Source of the DNA: Chara braunii
Lineage: Eukaryota; Streptophyta; Charophyceae; Charales; Characeae
Assembly (NCBI GenBank): GCA_003427395.1
Contig: BFEA01000755.1
Span: 341,323-371,331, forward strand
Length of the DNA: 30,009 bases
Direction of reading: 5' to 3'
Below, piece by piece: positions 25,093 to 30,009 of this stretch (position 1 is the first letter of the stretch; every line of letters starts with the position of its first letter). The notes below the pieces were generated by a model, which was not told where the DNA came from, did no database searches, and saw only the letters and a list, made by a program, of their open reading frames with translations. A program made the translations under genes and the position numbers.

Positions 25093-25532
25093 GGGCCTCG
25101 TTCGACACCACTTGAAAATACTTAAAAGAGTTTCAAGGGCATCCTAACTCACGGAAGGTGATTAATTTCCCCTAACTTGTTTTTTCGTTCCACAACCCCT
25201 TGACGAAATCCTTGAGACGGCCGTCCTTGAAACTGAAGTGCTGACGGCATTGCACCAGGAACAGTGGTGATTAGTGGGAAAAAAAAAGGAAAAAAGAAAA
25301 CGGTCCGTATATTACCCGTTTTGAAGGGTGAAACCCTTGCACCCCAAGTGACCTCCCGAGGCACCCTTGGGATTTTTGTCGATTTGCCAGGGCCGCACTT
25401 CCGTTTCAAGGGTGGACACTTGGCCGCAGGGATGTGGAAACAATTAGCGACTTCAAGGGTGTGTGATTAAGGCGGGGTCGAACTACGCTTCCTTGAAAAA
25501 CAGCAATTTCCAAGTGGTGTCGAACGAGGCCC
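25093..25532. mobile_element. PIF/Harbinger-like (Tourist-type) MITE, 440 bp
   Basis: Ends GGGCCTCGTTCGACACCACT and its inverse AGTGGTGTCGAACGAGGCCC are perfect for 22 bp (with TG added inside). The element is flanked by TAT on both sides (25090-25092, 25533-25535). GGGCCT...TTCG tips and a 3-bp duplication fit Tourist elements, although their target is more often TAA/TTA. No transposase frame. Confidence 0.82.
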
Positions 25533-25539
25533 TATATAT

Positions 25540-26030
25540 ATGCTGCAAAAAATTGAAATATAAAGAAGTTTCTTTTGCCCTGTTCCTTGTGCATTGGATA
25601 TCCAATTGTACAAGAACTCCCGGCGCGGAGGTAGTTTATTTGAGTTGCCACTTTCTTTGAGAATCGTTGGATCGGACGTCGCCACCAAAGTGGAGAGGAC
25701 GGGAAGGTTGTGTTGCGGGGGTCGTAGGTGGGTACGTGGGTAATCCTTTTTCTATAGGTGAGTGGGTTTGTTTGCTATGGTAGTTGCTTGCTCGTTGAAG
25801 TGGAAAGAGAGAACGTGTCTAGTTTTTGTTCTTGGTTGCTCGCCTCTGCCAGTCGCCCTTTATTGACAGATGTCCTCCTCACTTCTTAGGGGGAGATGAC
25901 ATCACTGTTTTCTTTAGCTCTGATGTTCAAGTGAGGCTGATACAGGGTCGAGTCTTTGTGACCTGACTAAGGGTCTCACCGCACACGTCTATAATTATAG
26001 GAAAGTCAAAGAAGTTGTCGTCACACAGCG
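25540..26030. other. Intergenic, nothing identified
   Basis: No repeat, RNA or coding similarity recognised. Confidence 0.45.
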
Positions 26031-26039
26031 CCCTGGCTT

Positions 26040-26138
26040 CTTCACCTATATACAACATATGGTAATTATTGTTGGATTATAGAGTGAAAGATTCCCAAAT
26101 ACAGCTATAATAACCTTACATCATATTCGAGAAAAGAA
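26040..26138. mobile_element. Foldback MITE, GTCTTCACC family, diverged copy
   Basis: CTTCACCTATATACAACATA at the left and TCATATTCGAGAAAAGAAG at the right are a decayed inverted pair. CCAAATACAGCTATAATAAC in the centre matches the copy at 24473-24573. Confidence 0.65.
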
Positions 26139-26187
26139 GGCAGTCTCATTATAATTGTTGAAACAAGTGTAGGACCGTTCCTAAAGA

Positions 26188-26338
26188 TTAACCCACCAGT
26201 ACCTTTCCCAGCTATGGCCCGTGGCCCCTGCACGCCGAGTTTTGGTGGCGCATCTCACCACTGCCGGAGGATGAGTGCGGCCTCCTTGTTAACCGCCGCG
26301 ATTCGGCAAAATGCCTGGGAAAGGTACTGGCGGTTTAA
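26188..26338. mobile_element. TTAA-end MITE, copy 3 (151 bp)
   Basis: Left TTAACCCACCAGTACCTTTC (to CCAG) and right CTGGGAAAGGTACTGGCGG(TTTAA) are inverse over 24 bp with two mismatches. TTAA stands at both tips. The interior differs from the other copies. Confidence 0.87.
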
Positions 26339-26344
26339 AGGACA

Positions 26345-26946
26345 GGGTAATGGTTTCTTCGTACAATATCAAGGATCTCCGGGAAGTTCCTTGAGATTGT
26401 TGGACCGACAATGGTTGACCTCCATATGTGGGTGACGTGTTGTCCATTTGCTAGAGGCTGAAGCTTGCCAATTGGCTGATGTTGATCATCGTTTTGTTTG
26501 GTTGTTCTCAAGTTGCAGCTGGCTTTTGGATCCGTCTTCTATAGCTAAAATAGAGAGTGGGGTGCAACCAGAAAACAATTTGACGTGAGTTAATCACAAA
26601 AATCATGGGATGGGCCTGTAAATTATAGGGATTTGCAGATTTGTGTCACAAGACCCTAATCCTGATTGCTAATTTCTGTTTGCGTCGGAGTCAACACCCA
26701 TAAAAGGACATATAGAAAAATTTGCAGCATAACCAACCACCCCAGTGTCAGCACGCCTATCTTAGTTTGCAAGCCACTTAACTTGCAGTCAGGGGGTTAT
26801 GGGTTCCGTTCTTATTGGTCTGACATATGAATTTGGGTATGGTTGACCCCCCTTGCCATATAGAGTTCCCATTTCAGCATTAGTAGGGCCTTAGCCAATA
26901 TTGTTGGATGGAAAAAAAAAAACAAAAAAAAAACAAATATCTGCTA
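26345..26946. other. Intergenic, nothing identified
   Basis: Includes an A-rich tract at 26910-26938. A stretch near 26754-26825 has a weak tRNA-like look but is not called. Confidence 0.4.
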
Positions 26947-27104
26947 TTAAACCACCAATACTTCCCAGAGTTGTGCCTGTTAACGCGCCACGATTTTAGG
27001 AAACGTACGGGCTACTACAGGCGCGCCCAAATTTATCCGACTAGAAACGTTTCTACTCCTTTTTTCTTCGCGTCCGATAGCTGGGCCAAGTATTGGTGGT
27101 TTAA
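26947..27104. mobile_element. TTAA-end MITE, copy 4 (158 bp)
   Basis: Left TTAAACCACCAATACTTCCC and right GGGCCAAGTATTGGTGGTTTAA are inverse repeats. The interior aligns along its whole length with copy 2 (17422-17580). Both tips carry compensating changes (AATAC/GTATT here, AGTAC/GTACT there), so the ends changed in parallel. Confidence 0.92.
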
Positions 27105-27529
27105 GCAATGTTAATTGAGGAGGGGAAATGGACATGAGGCGGTCTGCGACATTGTTAGTTGTGTTTACCGAATCAGAACGCCTGCAGAGTCTCACATCAG
27201 AGCTTCGGAAATTATTTCACGTAAGAAACATGATTAAAAGCGGTGGATAACCTTGTTCCAATAGATTGTGGTCAATGAGAACTTCTTATAGGAGACGGAT
27301 AAACAGGTAAGATTGTTATAGCTATTGATACTATTTTGCATTAGAAGTTATTATGAAACCTGCACTCAAAAACAATAATGCCGTTAAAAAAAACATGGTT
27401 CATCAGATGAAATATGCTATCTATACATATACATATATATGATATCTATATGTATATAGGATAGCATGACCGAATGTAAGGCAGTGGTCCACCCCCGTCC
27501 CCTTCCCCCCGGAGCGTTCGACGGTCCTG

Positions 27530-28030
27530 CTATACGTGCCGGGATGATTAATCCCTGCCGAAAATTACTTCAGGGCCTCTTTTACTTGGATTCTTTGCAA
27601 CATTGGGCATATGCTTGTAAATTTTAAGGGGGGGGAAAGAAAATCGACAAAGGCGGGGATGTCAAAAATATGCCTTTTCTAATTAAATAATTGCCTTCTC
27701 TTCATCAGGGAAGAATCATATATTGTTATTTCACCTCACGTATTTTTAACTACCGTTTTTTTATGTCATGGAACATATCTTTCTTTCACTACCTACTTAC
27801 CACTACTCCTATGGCTATACAGGGGACCTCTGCAAGCAGAGCTTTCTACCTCTCCTCGGTGACGGAAGGTTACTTTGTTTCCTTTAATTTTGTATATGAA
27901 TTCATTTAGTTTTTTAACCTTTTGTTGTGCAATTTTTGTAATGTCAGGTATATCCCTGTAAATTTTCAAGGAAATTTAATTAATTATAAAAAAAAACAAG
28001 GGTTACACCGCCATCTTTGGTGATTCTATA
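27530..28030. repeat. Diverged dispersed repeats of the 29.5 kb type
   Basis: CCGAAAATTACTTCAGGGCC (about 27558) and GTAAATTTTAAGG recall the units at 29467-29815, and ACACCGCCATCTTTGGTGAT (28004 on) is their GCCAAAGATGGCGGTGT block inverted. No coding sequence. A block at 27789-27828 resembles 15449-15490. Confidence 0.6.
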
Positions 28031-28039
28031 TTTTTTATA

Positions 28040-28500
28040 GCCGCTTAAATAACTTGCAATGCGTATACCTCATATCACGCACAAGCTATAAAAGAAAATT
28101 CAAAAGCAAAATAAAAATATTTCGTCCCCAAAGTCCACATTGTAATAGAGGTTGGATGTTAGGCCTCGGGAGGTGCTTGTCGTTATATTCAACCAGTGGG
28201 GAGATTTGATGGTTTGTGGCCGCCCCAAGCACAGTCTCCTCCTGGGGGCGTCATTCGACCCATACCTTGTCACTAGACCTAGACCTACACCAACCCGTGC
28301 CTTTCGAGGGTCTCAGATGAGGTCCCCCAGGCACTACTATAGGGACACCTCGAATTATCAAGAACGACCCGGACACAAGAGGGCTCACAAATACATGGGC
28401 ATTCCCCACTTGTATCACATCTAGCAGATTCTATGGATGTCTACCACCCTTTTTCTATCAATGCGACAACCCATTTTCCCCTGCCTAAGATGAGACCCCA
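28040..28500. other. Intergenic, nothing identified
   Basis: A 90-codon open frame (28152-28424, +) has no recognisable domain and a composition that does not suggest a gene. Confidence 0.4.
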
Positions 28501-28506
28501 TCCTAT

Positions 28507-28674
28507 AGACCCTTCTCTAGATTCACGCTCCAATCAACCCCCCTTTTCACGGTTTTTTTTTTTTCTCGTTCGACCGAACTGAACTTTTTTATAGCTGGGG
28601 GGCAAACATTTATAGGTTTGGGTCGTTTTGTTTGGTCCGATCCTCTCTCTCTTTGTATGTGCGTAGATATATAG

Positions 28675-28749
<75 letters not shown>

Positions 28750-28913
28750 CCCTTCCCCAGATTCACGCCCCAATCAACCCCCCTTTTCACACTTTTTTTT
28801 TTTTCTTGTTCGACCGAACTGGACGTTTTTATAGGGGGGGGCAAACATTTAGAGGTTTGGGTCGTATTGTTTGGTATGATCCTCTCTCGCTTTGTATGTG
28901 CGTAGATATATAG

Positions 28914-28989
<76 letters not shown>

Positions 28990-28990
28990 A
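28507..28990 (+). repeat. Tandem 2 x about 240-bp repeat, each ending in (TG)n
   Basis: Both units run ACCCTTC..CAGATTCACG.., CCAATCAACCCCCCTTTTCA, a T run, GTTCGACCGAACTG, GGGGGGCAAACATTTA, TTTGGGTCGT and TTTGTATGTGCGTAGATATA, then a TG tract (about 28680-28746 and 28917-28986). Poly-His-Thr and Cys-Val frames across the TG tracts are artefacts. Confidence 0.95.
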
Positions 28991-29117
28991 GTTAGTGTCC
29001 ACCTTAGGGTATTAGTTGTCGGGCAGTCATTGATGTTGAACCACAATCATGTTAAGATGGATTATCACTTAGACTGTAATCAGTTTAGAGAAATTATGTT
29101 CAGGGTTCAGCCTCTTA

Positions 29118-29235
29118 ATGAGTCGGTGAAACTTTGACGAAATAATTTGTCAGAACCCCTTGTTTATTGTCCTCTTCTCCCTCTTTGCCTACGATTCACC
29201 AAACAGTTTTGTTTGACGATGTATATAGGGTTATC

Positions 29236-29278
<43 letters not shown>

Positions 29279-29348
29279 TCAAATAGAACTGCCCGGTAAA
29301 CCGTAGGCAGAGAGGGAGAAGAGGACAACAAACGAGGGGCTGTGACAT
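29118..29348. repeat. Long inverted repeat around (AT)n
   Basis: Arms of about 75-79 bp at 29147-29225 and 29273-29348 are inverse with about a dozen differences (TTTATTGTCCTCTTCTCCCT on the left, AGGGAGAAGAGGACAACAAA on the right). They enclose an (AT)n tract (29239-29277). The left arm plus upstream flank is the same repeat as 6831-6940. A second (AT)n follows at 29347-29391. Confidence 0.9.
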
Positions 29349-29459
29349 ATATATATATATATCGGTATATGTATATATATATATATATATACAAGGTCAC
29401 CAGCCCGTACGTACGGGCGTTCGGGTTCCCGTACAGGCTCTGAACCCGATGGCGTTCGG

Positions 29460-29815
29460 CCCCCGCCAAAAATTATTTCGGGGCCTAAAAATAATTATTT
29501 TTTTCTGAATGTTTTTTTGTTAGTTCTCTATGACGTGAGGTACATGCCTGTAAATGTTTAAGTCATTTGAATAAGCCAAATAAGAATTAAAAATCGCCAA
29601 AGATGGTGGTGTCAAAACGTGCTCGCCCACGTATTTTTTCACTTTGTACTTTTTGTTTTCACTTTAGTTCGGGTTCTAAACAATTTTATTATTTTTTCAA
29701 ACTTTTTTAGTGGGTTTTGTATTATGTGAAGTGCACATATGTAAATTTTCAGGGCATTTAGCTATGCCAAAAAAAAAATGAAAAATCGCCAAAGATGGCG
29801 GTGTCGAAAACATGC
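29460..29815 (+). repeat. Two diverged direct repeat units, AATCGCCAAAGATGG type
   Basis: AAATCGCCAAAGATGGTGGT at 29591 and AAATCGCCAAAGATGGCGGT at 29783, each preceded by a GTAAAT(G/T)TT block and followed by ACATGCTC or ACGTGCTC. Period about 190 bp. Confidence 0.8.
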
Positions 29816-29897
29816 TCACACACTCACTAAATTTAACTCTCATTTTACTTTTATTTATTATTATTATTAGTATTTATTTTTCATATTTTATTTTTAT

Positions 29898-30009
29898 TTC
29901 AAATTTGGTAAGGAATTTGGACGTAATGCTCAGGCAAATCTTGTTTATTTTATTTTTCTCCATAACATATCGTTTTTTTATTTGTTTTTTGATGAACTTT
30001 TTTTTTTTT
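29898..30009 (-). mobile_element. CTAGGCTACCAG element core, partial at window edge
   Basis: AAATTTGGTAAGGAATTTGG, AATGCTCAGGCAAA and CATAACATAT match in order the inverted core at about 14219-14300. A T run reaches the window end, so the GC-rich tip would lie outside. Confidence 0.7.

Noticed and set aside
26754-26825. Possible tRNA or SINE (GGGTTCCGTTCTT as B box)
   Set aside because: No credible A box, and the stems do not pair.
28534-29046. His-Thr-rich and Cys-Val-rich reading frames
   Set aside because: Direct products of the CA/TG microsatellites.
1-30009. CRISPR array, bacterial operon or phage-like system
   Set aside because: The repeats found are tandem without regular spacers, the coding gene is spliced, and no prokaryotic gene cluster is present.

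Overview
This is nuclear DNA of a photosynthetic eukaryote, most likely a streptophyte (a charophyte-grade green alga or an early-diverging land plant). The evidence is a spliceosomal gene with GT-AG introns for the plastid outer-envelope protein OEP80 (Toc75-V, Omp85 family), together with mitochondrial fragments (nad6, trnQ, trnF) of the plant type. The species cannot be fixed from the sequence. The rest is intron and intergenic DNA crowded with microsatellites, short inverted-repeat elements and retroelement debris.

Positions 1-10963 hold the only confident protein gene. Six exons on the + strand (974-1044, 3443-3521, 5414-5529, 5860-6007, 8361-8430, 10809-10963) join in phase to give 639 nt, or 212 residues plus stop. 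They encode the C-terminal beta-barrel part of OEP80; the plastid-targeting and POTRA part must lie left of the window. The introns host insertions: a degenerate U6-like stretch, a tRNA-like SINE head, a minisatellite, a 140-bp tandem duplication, a 393-bp hAT-like MITE with an 8-bp target duplication, a mitochondrial insertion (group II reverse transcriptase fragment, nad6 3' end, trnQ, trnF) and a U6 retropseudogene.

Positions 10964-13001 are 3' flank with G-rich tracts and one unrecognised coding-like stretch. Positions 13002-14364 are bracketed by three copies of the Tn5/Nextera mosaic-end adapter and contain a 16-N gap. The joins there are suspect, so linkage between the left third and the right half should not be assumed.

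Positions 14365-30009 contain no intact gene. They hold a decayed LINE (about 17695-20110: reverse transcriptase palm and thumb, then a CCHC-like tail), a family of small elements with TTAA ends, further foldback elements, two retroposed insertions each bounded by a 17-bp duplication (one carrying a mitochondrial nad6 piece), tandem 230-bp repeats with TG tracts, and degenerate repeats to the end.

No cooperating multigene system is visible. The interest lies in the variety of mobile and organellar debris inside and beside one housekeeping plastid gene.
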